Origin: CAUPWF01 sp964369755
GTDB lineage: Bacteria; Bacillota; Clostridia; Lachnospirales; Lachnospiraceae
Reading direction: 5' to 3'
Length of the DNA: 64,000 nucleotides
Assembly (NCBI GenBank): GCA_964369755.1
Contig: CAYJFY010000008.1
Coordinates: 10,993 to 74,992, forward strand
This document shows positions 16,644 to 25,851 of this stretch, piece after piece (the stretch's first letter is position 1; each line of letters opens with the position of its first letter). The notes beneath the pieces were generated by a model that saw only the letters and a program-made list of their open reading frames with translations, did not search any database and had not been told where the DNA came from. The position numbers and the translations under genes were made by a program.

Positions 16644-16751
16644 ATGATAGATTCCTTTCAAATTATACATATATACTATCATATGAACTCTGGAATAACA
16701 ACAAATATTCGAAAACACGACATAAAGAGGATAAATATGTCAAATCACAAT

Positions 16752-16781
16752 ATTACATTTTTGTGCAATCGTATATATAAT
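16752..16781 (+). promoter_or_regulatory. Possible promoter of the aldolase operon
   Basis: ATTACA at 16752-16757 and TATAAT at 16776-16781, spacer 18 bases. The -35 box is poor, as expected for a promoter needing an activator such as the divergent AraC protein. Confidence 0.4.
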
Positions 16782-16863
16782 GATACCAAGGTCAAAATTG
16801 GGGCCTGAAAACTGTGAAGAAGTAGCCCGAATAGGGCGGATTCTAAATTTAGGAGGAAAAATT

Positions 16864-17715
16864 ATGCCATTAGTTACATCGAAAGAAATGTTGTTGAATG
16901 CGAAGAAGGAAGGTTATGCAATCGGAGCGTTCAATGCAGAGAACATGGAAATGATTAAAGCGATTATCGCAGCCGCAGAAGAGGTGAAAGCACCAGTTAT
17001 GGTTCAAACTACATCTTCTACAATTCGCTATGCTTCGAGTGCGATGTATGCTGCCATGGTGAAGGCAGAAGCAGAGAAGGCAAGTGTTCCAGTGGCAGTG
17101 CATCTTGATCATGGGAATAGCTATGAGTTGGCTATGGAGTGTATGGATAACGGATATACTTCGATTATGATTGATGGGTCGGGCGAAGAGTTCGAAAAAA
17201 ATATAGAGGTATCAAAAAAAGTTGTGGAAGAAGCGAAAAAACGTGGAATTCCAGTAGAGGCAGAATTGGGAAAAGTTGGTGGAAAAGAAGATGACTTGGA
17301 AGTGGAAGTGGATACGAATACAGATGTGGATGAGGCAGTGGAGTTTGTAGCACGAACGGGGATTGATTCCTTGGCAGTGGCAATTGGAACAGCTCATGGA
17401 TTCTATGTAGGGACACCAGTTTTAGATAAAGAAAGATTGTCTGCAATTGCAGCAGTGGTAGATATTCCACTTGTTCTACATGGTGCATCAGGAATCAGCG
17501 ACGAGGAAGTTGCTGACTGCGTGAGAAGAGGAATTGCTAAAGTGAATTTTGCTACGGAGTTACGTGTTGCATATACAGATGCAATCAAGGCGTTGATAAA
17601 GGAAAAACCAGAGACATTTGACCCTAAAGCATTTGGAAATGTAGGAATGGCTGCAGTAAAGGAACTAGTAAAAAATCGTATGCAAGTTTGTGGTTGTGTA
17701 GGGAAAGCTCAATAG
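16864..17715 (+). CDS. Class II ketose-bisphosphate aldolase
   Basis: A 283-residue Zn-dependent aldolase of the fructose-/tagatose-bisphosphate family (FbaA/GatY/KbaY). Metal ligands are visible in VHLDHGNSYE, VEAELGKVGG, IGTAHGFY and VLHGASGIS; Asp of HLDHG is the catalytic acid. It splits a ketose 1,6-bisphosphate into two trioses. Position next to a GatD-like dehydrogenase favours tagatose 1,6-bisphosphate (inference). A strong TTAGGAGG site fixes the start; the frame extends 84 bases further upstream. The kinase gene starts 23 bases downstream. Confidence 0.9.
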   Translation: MPLVTSKEMLLNAKKEGYAIGAFNAENMEMIKAIIAAAEEVKAPVMVQTTSSTIRYASSAMYAAMVKAEAEKASVPVAVHLDHGNSYELAMECMDNGYTSIMIDGSGEEFEKNIEVSKKVVEEAKKRGIPVEAELGKVGGKEDDLEVEVDTNTDVDEAVEFVARTGIDSLAVAIGTAHGFYVGTPVLDKERLSAIAAVVDIPLVLHGASGISDEEVADCVRRGIAKVNFATELRVAYTDAIKALIKEKPETFDPKAFGNVGMAAVKELVKNRMQVCGCVGKAQ

Positions 17716-17738
17716 GCCACAAATTGAAAGGAATGGAT

Positions 17739-19262
17739 ATGAGAGAACTTCTATTAGGAATCGATATTGGTACAAGTGCATGCAAGGTTGCAGTGTTTGA
17801 TAAACAAGGCCAAGTGATTGGAAGTGCTACAGGTGACTATCAAGTATATTACCCAAAGCAAGGTTGGGCAGAACAAGACCCAGATGAATGGTGGGAAGCA
17901 GTTTGTAAAGCGATTAAGACATTACTTGTCGAATCCAAGATTGCACCAGAAGAAATTAAAGGGATAGGGATAGATGGACAGAGTTGGTCGGCAATTCCAG
18001 TTGATATCAATGGAAAAGTGTTGGCGAATACACCGATATGGATGGATACAAGGGCAGTCGATATTTGTAAGCGAATAAATGTAAAAATAGGGGAAGACAA
18101 TGTATTTGATGTGGCTGGTAATTCATTACAACCATCATATACTACAGCGAAAATCATATGGTTTAAAGAAAATATGCCAGATGTCTATACAAGGATTCAT
18201 AAGATTCTACAATCGAATTCCTTTATAGCATATCGATTGACCGATGTGTTTTCACAAGATATGTCACAAGGTTACGGATTACATTGCTTTGATATGAAGG
18301 CAGGTACTTGGAATAAAGAGATGTGTGAAAAACTTGGAATTCCAATGTCTTTTTTATCTGATATCTATGATTGTCATGCTGTGGTAGGAACAGTGACAGC
18401 AAAGGCAGCGTTACAATCGGGTTTGGCAGAAGGTACACCAGTTGTTGCTGGGGCATTGGACGCAGCTTGTGGAACATTGGGGGCAGGTGTATTACATGCA
18501 GGTGAGACCCAAGAGCAAGGTGGACAGGCTGGAGGAATGAGTATCTGTATAGAGAAATACGCAGCAGATTCGAGATTGATTCTTAGCTATCATGCAGTGC
18601 CGGGGAAATGGTTGCTCCAAGGAGGAACTGTTGGTGGCGGAGGTGTGATGCGTTGGTTAGAAAAAGAATTTGGTCAATACGAGAGGGAAGTTGCAGAGCA
18701 AGTAGGTAAGTCATCCTTGGTTCAATTCAATGAGATAGCAGAAAAGATTCCTGTGGGAAGCGATGGATTGGTATTCTTGCCTTATATGTCAGGGGAACGT
18801 TCTCCGATTTGGGATCCAGATGCAAAAGGTGTGTTTTATGGACTAGACTTTAGTAAAACGAAAGCACATATGATTCGTGCAGCGATGGAAGGGGTAGCGT
18901 TTTCATTGAAGCACAATCTAGATATTGGAGAGGAACAAGGAGCCCTTGTAGAGGAATTATTGGCTATGGGTGGTTCAGCAAACTCACTTTTATGGACACA
19001 GATAAAAAGTGATATCACTGGAAAGCCGATTACGGTACCATCTTCAGATACTGCGACCACACTAGGAGCGGTTATCTTGGCAGGTGTTGGTATTGGAATG
19101 TATGAGAGTTTTGAAGAAGCAGTGGAGTTGACTGTGAAGAAGACAAGAAGCCATGTACCGAATATGGAAAATCATGAATTATATAAAAAGAATTATGGAA
19201 TCTATTTGGAACTATATGAAAAGTTGAAGGATACGATGAAGAGAACATCGTCTGAGGGCTAA
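17739..19262 (+). CDS. FGGY-family sugar kinase (xylulokinase-like)
   Basis: A 507-residue carbohydrate kinase. The first phosphate motif is LLGIDIGTSACKVAVFD. The xylulokinase signature LPYMSGERSPIWDPDAKG, AGALDAACGTLGAG and MGGSANSLLWTQIKSDI are present. It phosphorylates a sugar or polyol with ATP; xylulose is the closest match but related FGGY enzymes use other ketoses. The ATG lies 6 bases after GAAAGGA. An upstream in-frame ATG (6 bases) and a longer frame overlapping the aldolase are less likely. It sits between the aldolase and the dehydrogenase. Confidence 0.88.
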   Translation: MRELLLGIDIGTSACKVAVFDKQGQVIGSATGDYQVYYPKQGWAEQDPDEWWEAVCKAIKTLLVESKIAPEEIKGIGIDGQSWSAIPVDINGKVLANTPIWMDTRAVDICKRINVKIGEDNVFDVAGNSLQPSYTTAKIIWFKENMPDVYTRIHKILQSNSFIAYRLTDVFSQDMSQGYGLHCFDMKAGTWNKEMCEKLGIPMSFLSDIYDCHAVVGTVTAKAALQSGLAEGTPVVAGALDAACGTLGAGVLHAGETQEQGGQAGGMSICIEKYAADSRLILSYHAVPGKWLLQGGTVGGGGVMRWLEKEFGQYEREVAEQVGKSSLVQFNEIAEKIPVGSDGLVFLPYMSGERSPIWDPDAKGVFYGLDFSKTKAHMIRAAMEGVAFSLKHNLDIGEEQGALVEELLAMGGSANSLLWTQIKSDITGKPITVPSSDTATTLGAVILAGVGIGMYESFEEAVELTVKKTRSHVPNMENHELYKKNYGIYLELYEKLKDTMKRTSSEG

Positions 19263-19280
19263 GATTTAGGAGGTTATGCT

Positions 19281-20330
19281 ATGAAGGCAGGAGTAGTATA
19301 TGCAAGAGAAGATATCAGATACGCTGATATTGATAAACCAGTACCAAAACAAGGGCAAGTGCTAGTAAAAGTGAAGTATACAGGAGTGTGTGGTTCAGAT
19401 ATTCCTCGTGTAAATGGAGATGCTTGTCATTTCTTCCCAAATGTATTAGGACACGAATTTTCTGGAACAATTGCGGAGGTTGGAGAAGGAGTAACTTCCG
19501 TGTCTGTAGGTGATCGTGTTGCGGGGGTTCCATTAGTTCCATGTTTGAAATGTGAGGATTGTCAGCAGGGAAACTATGCGCTATGCAAGAATTATAGTTT
19601 TATTGGGTCAAGAGAATACGGAAGTTTTGCAGAGTATGTTGCAATGCCAGAGAAAAATGTTGTGAAATTTGATGATGAGGTAACATTTGAACAAGGAGCG
19701 TTCTTTGAGCCCGCAACGGTAGCACTTCACGGATTACAACGGTGCAATTATGAAGGAGGAAAGACAGTTGCAATTCTAGGTGGTGGAACCATTGGATTGT
19801 TTGTGATGCAGTGGGCAAAGATTTTCGGATCTGCAAAAGTTGTTGTGTTTGATATTGCCAATGAGAGATTAGAACTGGCTAAAGAGTTAGGGGCTACAGA
19901 AGGAATCAATACATTAGAAGCGGATTATCGGGATCAAGCAAAGGCGATAACTGGTGGTAAGGGATTTGATTATGTCTACGAGACGGCAGGGAATACCATT
20001 ACGATGAAGATGGCATTTGAACTTGCAGGAAACAAGGCGCAGGTTTGTTTTGTAGGAACTCCAGTGAAGGAATTAACCTTTTCGGTAGAAGAGTGGGAGA
20101 ATATGAATCGTAAGGAGTTTACGCTTACAGGTTCCTGGATGTCGTATAGTGCTCCATTCCCAGGAAAAGAGTGGGATTTGACGGCATATTATTTCAAGAC
20201 AGGAGATTTGAAGTTCCATGATTCATTTATTTTCAAGAAAATCCCATTGAGTGAAATCGCAAGTGCATTTGAATTATATAAGACACCTGGTGCAGTAAAA
20301 GGAAAGTTATTAATCGATAGTGAAGCATAA
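19281..20330 (+). CDS. Zinc alcohol dehydrogenase, galactitol-1-phosphate 5-dehydrogenase-like
   Basis: A 349-residue medium-chain Zn dehydrogenase. Catalytic Zn ligands lie in GVCGSDIPR and LGHEFSGTI. The structural Zn Cys cluster is CLKCEDCQQGNYALC. The cofactor motif is VAILGGGTIGLFVMQWAK. The stretches LGHEFSG, FIGSREYGSFAEY and GSWMSYSAPFPGKEW closely follow GatD, which oxidises galactitol 1-phosphate to tagatose 6-phosphate; the related sorbitol or iditol substrates cannot be excluded. AGGAGG lies before the ATG. Third gene of the operon. Confidence 0.88.
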   Translation: MKAGVVYAREDIRYADIDKPVPKQGQVLVKVKYTGVCGSDIPRVNGDACHFFPNVLGHEFSGTIAEVGEGVTSVSVGDRVAGVPLVPCLKCEDCQQGNYALCKNYSFIGSREYGSFAEYVAMPEKNVVKFDDEVTFEQGAFFEPATVALHGLQRCNYEGGKTVAILGGGTIGLFVMQWAKIFGSAKVVVFDIANERLELAKELGATEGINTLEADYRDQAKAITGGKGFDYVYETAGNTITMKMAFELAGNKAQVCFVGTPVKELTFSVEEWENMNRKEFTLTGSWMSYSAPFPGKEWDLTAYYFKTGDLKFHDSFIFKKIPLSEIASAFELYKTPGAVKGKLLIDSEA

Positions 20331-20359
20331 TAAAATATTTAATTAAAAGGAGAAAACAC

Positions 20360-21367
20360 ATGAGTAATTTTGTAAATCCAGAAATCGTACCTGCAAGAAA
20401 ATTGTACACAGGTGCAACAATGCCAGCAGTAGGAATGGGAACATTTGGTTCGGACAGATTCACAGCAGAACAAGTTTCAGAGGCAGTAGCGGGAGCAATT
20501 CGTTGTGGCTATCGTTTGTTTGACTGTGCAGCTTGCTATGGAAACGAAGATCAAATCGGAGAAGTATTTAAAGCAGCGTTTGACGAAGGTGTTGTAAAGC
20601 GTGAAGAGCTTCATATCATGACAAAAGTATGGAATGATATGCATCAAAGAGTAGAAGAGTCTTGCTTAAAGTCCATCGCTGACCTTCAGTGTGAATATGT
20701 AGATACATTTTTTATTCATTGGCCATTCCCGAACTATCATGCACCAGGATGTGATGTGGATGCGAGAAATCCAGAGTCAAAGCCATTCAGTGTAGAAGAA
20801 TTTGTAAGCACATATCGTCAAATTGAAAGTTTGGTAGAAAGAGGATTAGTAAAACATATCGGAATTTCAAACATGACTATTCCTAAATTAGAAGGTGTTT
20901 GGGAGCATTTAAACATTAAACCAGCATCTTGTGAAATGGAATTACATCCTTGTTTCCAACAACCAGAAATATTTGAGTGGTTAGTGGCGCACAATGTACA
21001 GCCGATCGGATTTATGCCAATTGGTTCACCAACAAGACCAGAGAGAGATATGATGCCAGAAGATGTTGCAGATATTCAATTACCAGAGATGAAGGCAATC
21101 GCAGAGGCTCACGGAATTCATCCAGCTGTAGTTGCATTGAAGTGGGCAGCTCAAAGAGGACAAATTCCAATTCCATTCTCAGTGTTTGAGAATGAATATG
21201 TAAGCAATCTAAGATGTGTGACAGAAGATCCGTTGACAGAGGAAGAAATGGCAACGATTGCAACACTTGAGAAGAATAATAGACTAGTAAAAGGTCAAGT
21301 GTTCTTGTGGGAGGGTGCAAATGATTGGCATGATTTATGGGACGAAGATGGATTTATCGTAAAATAA
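20360..21367 (+). CDS. Aldo/keto reductase
   Basis: A 335-residue NAD(P)H-dependent reductase of the AKR superfamily. The catalytic tetrad is visible: Asp and Tyr in LFDCAACYGNEDQ, Lys in IMTKVWND, His in FFIHWPFPNY. KHIGISNM and the C-terminal cofactor region IPFSVFENEYVSNL fit as well. It should reduce a sugar aldehyde or ketone to the alcohol. AAAAGGAGAAAAC lies before the ATG. It is the last gene of the aldolase operon, and its 3' end overlaps the convergent HD-domain gene by 33 bases. Confidence 0.9.
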   Translation: MSNFVNPEIVPARKLYTGATMPAVGMGTFGSDRFTAEQVSEAVAGAIRCGYRLFDCAACYGNEDQIGEVFKAAFDEGVVKREELHIMTKVWNDMHQRVEESCLKSIADLQCEYVDTFFIHWPFPNYHAPGCDVDARNPESKPFSVEEFVSTYRQIESLVERGLVKHIGISNMTIPKLEGVWEHLNIKPASCEMELHPCFQQPEIFEWLVAHNVQPIGFMPIGSPTRPERDMMPEDVADIQLPEMKAIAEAHGIHPAVVALKWAAQRGQIPIPFSVFENEYVSNLRCVTEDPLTEEEMATIATLEKNNRLVKGQVFLWEGANDWHDLWDEDGFIVK

Positions 21368-21889
21368 ATCTAAAAATTCCCGTTCAACATCAAACATTTT
21401 GAATTCAAAATTTAATGAAATTTTGATAGGAGGAAGAAAGTCTTTGAAGACTTTCTTCCTCATTAATGTATGGAATTCATGTACTAACATAGCATCATCA
21501 ATCTGTTTGAGTAGTATCTCTTCTTCTTCAGTCAAAAGTCTTCCTATGTACTTCGTGTAAATCGTATCTTGTAGTTGTTTTTCAATGATTTGGTATTCTG
21601 ACAATTCTGCTTTTACCGGTCGTGTAATATCGGAGATATACGCCTCGCTAGCATCGTGAATGAGACAGGCGAGTTGAAGTTCAGGGGAATAGTCACGAGC
21701 TTTTGCCTCGCGGGCGCAATTTATGGAATGCTGTCCTACAGAGAAGAATTGGGTGAAGTGCCCATTTGCACGGCACATCAGAGATAGAGAATGTGCAATG
21801 TCTTCTATCTTGATGTCTTCGATATTGGGACAAAGTGGTGTAAAGTCTAATCCAGTGTATGTTGTAATATGGTTTGATGATTTTCTCAA
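21335..21889 (-). CDS. HD-domain phosphohydrolase (YfbR-like)
   Basis: A 184-residue HD-superfamily protein. Metal ligands are His of FFSVGQHSINCA and the HD pair in CLIHDASEAYISD, with a later Asp in the helix QIDDAMLVHEFH. Similar proteins are 5'-deoxynucleotidases or nucleotide pyrophosphohydrolases; the substrate is not certain. GAGGTTCACAGTTTGAG lies upstream of the chosen ATG. Its last 33 bases overlap the aldo/keto reductase gene in antisense. It does not look functionally tied to the sugar operon. Confidence 0.83.
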   Translation of the reverse strand: MRKSSNHITTYTGLDFTPLCPNIEDIKIEDIAHSLSLMCRANGHFTQFFSVGQHSINCAREAKARDYSPELQLACLIHDASEAYISDITRPVKAELSEYQIIEKQLQDTIYTKYIGRLLTEEEEILLKQIDDAMLVHEFHTLMRKKVFKDFLPPIKISLNFEFKMFDVEREFLDLFYDKSIFVP

Positions 21890-22024
21890 ACTGTGAACCT
21901 CCTATGTATAGTTGATTTGAGTTGGCAAACAAATGCTCGTTAAAATCATGAGCTTTCGTTCCTTGTACATATACTTAAATATAACATATTCATAGGTGGA
22001 AATTCTATAGTTTTATTGAGTGTG

Positions 22025-22052
22025 TTGAATTAATGTGGTAATATGTTATCAT
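22025..22052 (+). promoter_or_regulatory. Predicted promoter of the NhaC-family gene
   Basis: TTGAAT at 22025-22030 and TATCAT at 22047-22052, spacer 16 bases. Confidence 0.5.
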
Positions 22053-22077
22053 CAATCGGTCAAAGGAGGATGAGGAA

Positions 22078-23691
22078 ATGAAGTTTACAAAAAAAGGGAG
22101 GCTATATGGGATTATAGCAATTATGTTATTGGTAGCAACAAGTTCGGTCACAGTGTTTGCAACAGAAGAGGTGGTTGAATATACGCCAGCAGTATATGCT
22201 ACTTTTTGGGCATTGATACCATCGTTAATCGCAATTCTGTTGGCATTAATTACAAAAGAAGTGTATAGTTCACTTTTGGTTGGTAGTATTATAGGAGGTA
22301 TTCTTTACTCTGGTTTTAATTTTGAAACAACACTCACACACGTAATTGGTGGTGGATTTATAAGTGTTTTATCGGATAGTTATAACGTGGGAATTTTGAT
22401 GTTTCTAGTTGTGTTGGGGATGATTGTTTGTCTAATGAACGAGGCAAAAGGGTCAGCGGCATTTGGTCAATGGGCAAGCCTACATATCAAATCAAGAGTG
22501 GGTGCTCAGTTAGCAACAATTCTTTTAGGAGTGACGATCTTTGTAGATGACTACTTTAACTGCTTAACAGTCGGAAGTGTTATGCGACCAGTTACAGATA
22601 AATATCAAGTTTCTCGAGCGAAATTAGCGTATTTAATTGATGCGACAGCAGCACCGATTTGTATCATTGCACCAGTTTCTTCGTGGGCAGCCGCAGTAGC
22701 GGGCTCGGTAGAGGGAGAGGATGGGTTTACACTATTTTTAAAGACGATACCATATAATTTCTATGCAATTCTTACGATTGTAATGATGATAGGGTTGGTT
22801 TTGCTAAAGATTGATTTTGGACCTATGGCAAAGCATGAAAAAAATGCAAAAGCTGGAGATTTGTTCACAACAGGAAAAATGGAGAGTACGGATACGATTA
22901 CTGAAAAAATAGGAAAAGGTAAAGTGATAGACCTAGTTCTTCCAATTATTATTTTAATTATTAGCTGTATTGTGGGAATGATATATACAGGTGGATTTTT
23001 TTCAGGAGAAGGCATAATTACTGCATTTTCAAATTGTGATGCATCGGTTGGATTGTCAATGGGAAGTATAGTTGCAGTTGCTATCATTATCGCATTTTAT
23101 TCGATAAGAAGAGTTTTAAGTTTCAGGAGTTGTATGAACTGCTTGCCAATAGGCTTCAAGGCGATGGTTCCAGCAATTTTAATCTTAACATTTGCATGGA
23201 CACTTAAGTCCATGACAGATAGCTTGGGAGCAAGTGTGTATGTGGAAGGAATTGTGCAAGCGGGGGCCAGTGGGCTTGTTTATTTCTTGCCAGCTATCAT
23301 ATTTATTATTGGATGTTTATTGGCATTTGCAACAGGGACTTCTTGGGGGACATTCGGGATATTGATTCCAATTGTGGTAAATGCGCTTGGTGGAGTGAAT
23401 TATGAGTTGATGATAATTTCTATATCAGCATGTATGGCAGGGGCTGTATGCGGAGATCATTGTTCGCCGATTTCAGATACAACAATTATGGCTTCGGCGG
23501 GAGCACAATGCAATCATGTAAATCATGTACAGACTCAATTGCCATATGCTATATTAGTTGCAGTGGTAAGTTTTGCTACCTATATCATAGCAGGATTGAC
23601 ACGAAATGCATGGATTTCGCTCCCAATCGGACTAATTCTGACAGTGCTCACATTATCCATATTGAAAAAAGTACACAAAGAAAATGAGTAA
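22078..23691 (+). CDS. NhaC-family Na+/H+ antiporter
   Basis: A 537-residue membrane protein of the NhaC/arsenite-permease-like antiporter superfamily. About 12 hydrophobic segments are seen. Conserved pieces are the charged intramembrane loop VDDYFNCLTVGSVMRPVTD, APICIIAPVSSWA and GDHCSPISDTTIM near the C-terminus. Members exchange Na+ for H+ or take up malate or amino acids with Na+/H+ exchange. The N-terminus looks like a signal peptide (ends SVTVFATEE), so the first segment may be cleaved. AAAGGAGGATGAGG lies upstream. Own promoter and terminator, so a single-gene unit. Confidence 0.9.
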   Translation: MKFTKKGRLYGIIAIMLLVATSSVTVFATEEVVEYTPAVYATFWALIPSLIAILLALITKEVYSSLLVGSIIGGILYSGFNFETTLTHVIGGGFISVLSDSYNVGILMFLVVLGMIVCLMNEAKGSAAFGQWASLHIKSRVGAQLATILLGVTIFVDDYFNCLTVGSVMRPVTDKYQVSRAKLAYLIDATAAPICIIAPVSSWAAAVAGSVEGEDGFTLFLKTIPYNFYAILTIVMMIGLVLLKIDFGPMAKHEKNAKAGDLFTTGKMESTDTITEKIGKGKVIDLVLPIIILIISCIVGMIYTGGFFSGEGIITAFSNCDASVGLSMGSIVAVAIIIAFYSIRRVLSFRSCMNCLPIGFKAMVPAILILTFAWTLKSMTDSLGASVYVEGIVQAGASGLVYFLPAIIFIIGCLLAFATGTSWGTFGILIPIVVNALGGVNYELMIISISACMAGAVCGDHCSPISDTTIMASAGAQCNHVNHVQTQLPYAILVAVVSFATYIIAGLTRNAWISLPIGLILTVLTLSILKKVHKENE

Positions 23692-23699
23692 AACACAAA

Positions 23700-23737
23700 A
23701 ACTTTCTATGGTTTCAACATATAGAAAGTTTTTTTTG
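23700..23737 (+). terminator. Rho-independent terminator
   Basis: Stem AACTTTCTAT/ATAGAAAGTT (10 bp, 11-base loop) followed by seven T, after the NhaC-family gene. Confidence 0.88.
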
Positions 23738-23833
23738 TTATAGAAATTATATAGTGAATTTGATACAATGGAAGGAGTCTTGAATTATTTGTAGAATGAG
23801 AGTAAAAAGCAATAAAAGAGGAGAAGGTGTCGA

Positions 23834-24562
23834 ATGAAGGAAAAGATGTATACAATTCCGATTAATGACGCAGTGAACGCAGAAACGGAGTGTCCGTTTT
23901 GTTTCATTGAGAAGAAGATAGAAGAAGACATGCTAGATTTTGTTCTTGGAACTAGCGCCTCTTATATGGAACGGGATGTTCGCAGTGTTACGGATGAAAA
24001 AGGATTTTGTAAATATCATTTTCAGAAGATGTTCGAATATGGAAATGCCTTGGGGAATGCTTGGATATTGAAGACTCATTATTTAAATAAAATCGGATGC
24101 TTAGAAAAGGCATTTCAGGCAAATGGAAGTGGTAAAAAATCGATGAACTCTTTCTTTGGGAAGGGAAAGCAAAGTGAGAATCCCATTCATCGATTTGTTG
24201 AAGAGGAGAAGGCGAGTTGCTTTATCTGTGAAAAACAGAAGGAGCATTACGAACGATATCTAGATACATTTATCATACAATATAGCAGGGAACCAGAGTT
24301 TAAGGCAAAGGTTTTAGCATCGAAGGGGTTTTGCCTCAGTCATTTTGGTGACTTATGCCAGGCGGCAGACCGAAAATTAAAGAGTGAGGAACTTGGAGTT
24401 TTTTATCGTGATATGGAAACCCTGATGATAGATAATCTGAAGAGAACTTATGAAGACGTCTCTTGGTTTATTGAGAAGTTTGATTATAAGAATAAAGATG
24501 CAGATTGGAAGAATTCAAAGGATGCAGTGCAGCGTGGAATGCAGAAGTTAAAAGGCTGTTAG
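23834..24562 (+). CDS. Cys-rich DUF6062-like protein
   Basis: A 242-residue soluble protein of unknown function resembling family DUF6062. It has two similar halves, each with a CxxC and a CxxH motif: CPFCFIEKK with FCKYHF in the first, CFICEKQKEHYERY with FCLSHFGDLC in the second. The pattern suggests two metal sites (zinc or Fe-S), inferred from the ligands. No signal peptide or membrane segment. GAGGAGAAGG lies upstream. It precedes rmuC by 29 bases and is probably cotranscribed with it. Confidence 0.75.
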   Translation: MKEKMYTIPINDAVNAETECPFCFIEKKIEEDMLDFVLGTSASYMERDVRSVTDEKGFCKYHFQKMFEYGNALGNAWILKTHYLNKIGCLEKAFQANGSGKKSMNSFFGKGKQSENPIHRFVEEEKASCFICEKQKEHYERYLDTFIIQYSREPEFKAKVLASKGFCLSHFGDLCQAADRKLKSEELGVFYRDMETLMIDNLKRTYEDVSWFIEKFDYKNKDADWKNSKDAVQRGMQKLKGC

Positions 24563-24591
24563 TGTGAAAATAGAAAGGGAAGGTTATTGTT

Positions 24592-25851
24592 ATGGATTAT
24601 ATAATCATTGGAGTAATCATAGTTGGGATTATCATTAATATTATTTTATTGGTTATGATAAAAGGTGGAATTGCCAAGTCTACAGATGCAGGGAATAAGA
24701 ATACTTTAGACTTTATACAAAGAGAATTAGATTCTCATATGAGGAACCAGAAGAATCTACAGCAACAGTTATCAAATGCAGAAACAGCACGATTTAAGGA
24801 CTTGTCGGACAACACGAGACACAATATCGATACGCTACGAGAGACCGTGACTTCGATGTCGACGATGGTAGATAATCGTATGGAGACATTTCAAGAGAGA
24901 AACGACAAACAGCTCATGGGAATCAGAGATACACTAGAGAATAAGGTGACTTCTCTCCAAGAGAGTAATGAGAAGAAATTAGATGAGATGCGTGCTACAG
25001 TGGATGAGAAATTACAGAAGACCTTGGAAGATCGGATTGGAAAGAGTTTCCAATTAGTAAGCGAGAGGCTTGAGGAAGTGTATAAATCCCTAGGGGAGAT
25101 GCAAAAATTATCTTCTGGTGTGGATGACTTGAAAAAGGTGTTGTCGAATGTTAAGACGAGAGGAATCTTAGGAGAGGTTCAGCTTGGAGCAATTCTAGAA
25201 CAGATATTGAATCAAGACCAATACGATGAGAATGTGGTGACGAAAAAAGGTGGAACAGAGCGTGTGGAATTTGCCGTTCGCCTACCAGGGGATGATGGAA
25301 ATGTCATCTATCTACCGATTGACGCAAAGTTCCCGATGGATGCATACCAGAATCTTCTCGATGCATACGAGTCAGGCGTACAGAGTGATGTAGACGCAGC
25401 AGCGAAGGTATTAATCACGAGAATCAAGGGATTTGCCAAAGATATTCGTACAAAATATATCGATGTGCCGTATACAACAGAATTTGCCATTATGTTTCTC
25501 CCAATCGAGGGCTTATATGCAGAGGTGGTTCGTAGAGGTATGGTGGAAGAACTGCAAAAAGAAAAGATTAATATAGCAGGACCAACTACAATGGCGGCAT
25601 TGCTAAATAGTTTACAAATGGGATTTAAGACTTTAGCGATTCAAAAACGAACCAGTGAAGTGTGGGCGGTATTAGAGGGAACAAAACAAGAGTTTAAGAA
25701 GTTTGGAGACGTGCTTGAGAAGACTCAGATGAGGATGAGACAAGCATCGGATGAATTAGATAAATTAGTGGTCACACGTACCAATGCGATTAATCGAAAA
25801 TTGAGAGACGTGTCGGAGTTGGAGATACCAGATGACTTGCTTGAATCATAA
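24592..25851 (+). CDS. rmuC: DNA recombination protein RmuC
   Basis: A 419-residue RmuC-family protein, which limits inversion at short inverted repeats and has a predicted nuclease core. One N-terminal membrane helix (IIIGVIIVGIIINIILLVMI) is followed by a coiled coil to about residue 170. The RmuC domain is marked by VKTRGILGEVQLGAILEQI, YLPIDAKFPMDAYQ, FAIMFLPIEGLYAE and GPTTMAALLNSLQMGFKTL. Length is typical. AAGGGAAGG lies before the ATG. The stop lies inside the start of the next gene (20-base overlap). Confidence 0.93.
   Translation: MDYIIIGVIIVGIIINIILLVMIKGGIAKSTDAGNKNTLDFIQRELDSHMRNQKNLQQQLSNAETARFKDLSDNTRHNIDTLRETVTSMSTMVDNRMETFQERNDKQLMGIRDTLENKVTSLQESNEKKLDEMRATVDEKLQKTLEDRIGKSFQLVSERLEEVYKSLGEMQKLSSGVDDLKKVLSNVKTRGILGEVQLGAILEQILNQDQYDENVVTKKGGTERVEFAVRLPGDDGNVIYLPIDAKFPMDAYQNLLDAYESGVQSDVDAAAKVLITRIKGFAKDIRTKYIDVPYTTEFAIMFLPIEGLYAEVVRRGMVEELQKEKINIAGPTTMAALLNSLQMGFKTLAIQKRTSEVWAVLEGTKQEFKKFGDVLEKTQMRMRQASDELDKLVVTRTNAINRKLRDVSELEIPDDLLES

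Noticed and set aside
16737..16808. Small frame of 23 codons between the AraC and aldolase genes
   Set aside because: It covers the predicted promoter and transcript start of the aldolase operon, so it is unlikely to be translated.
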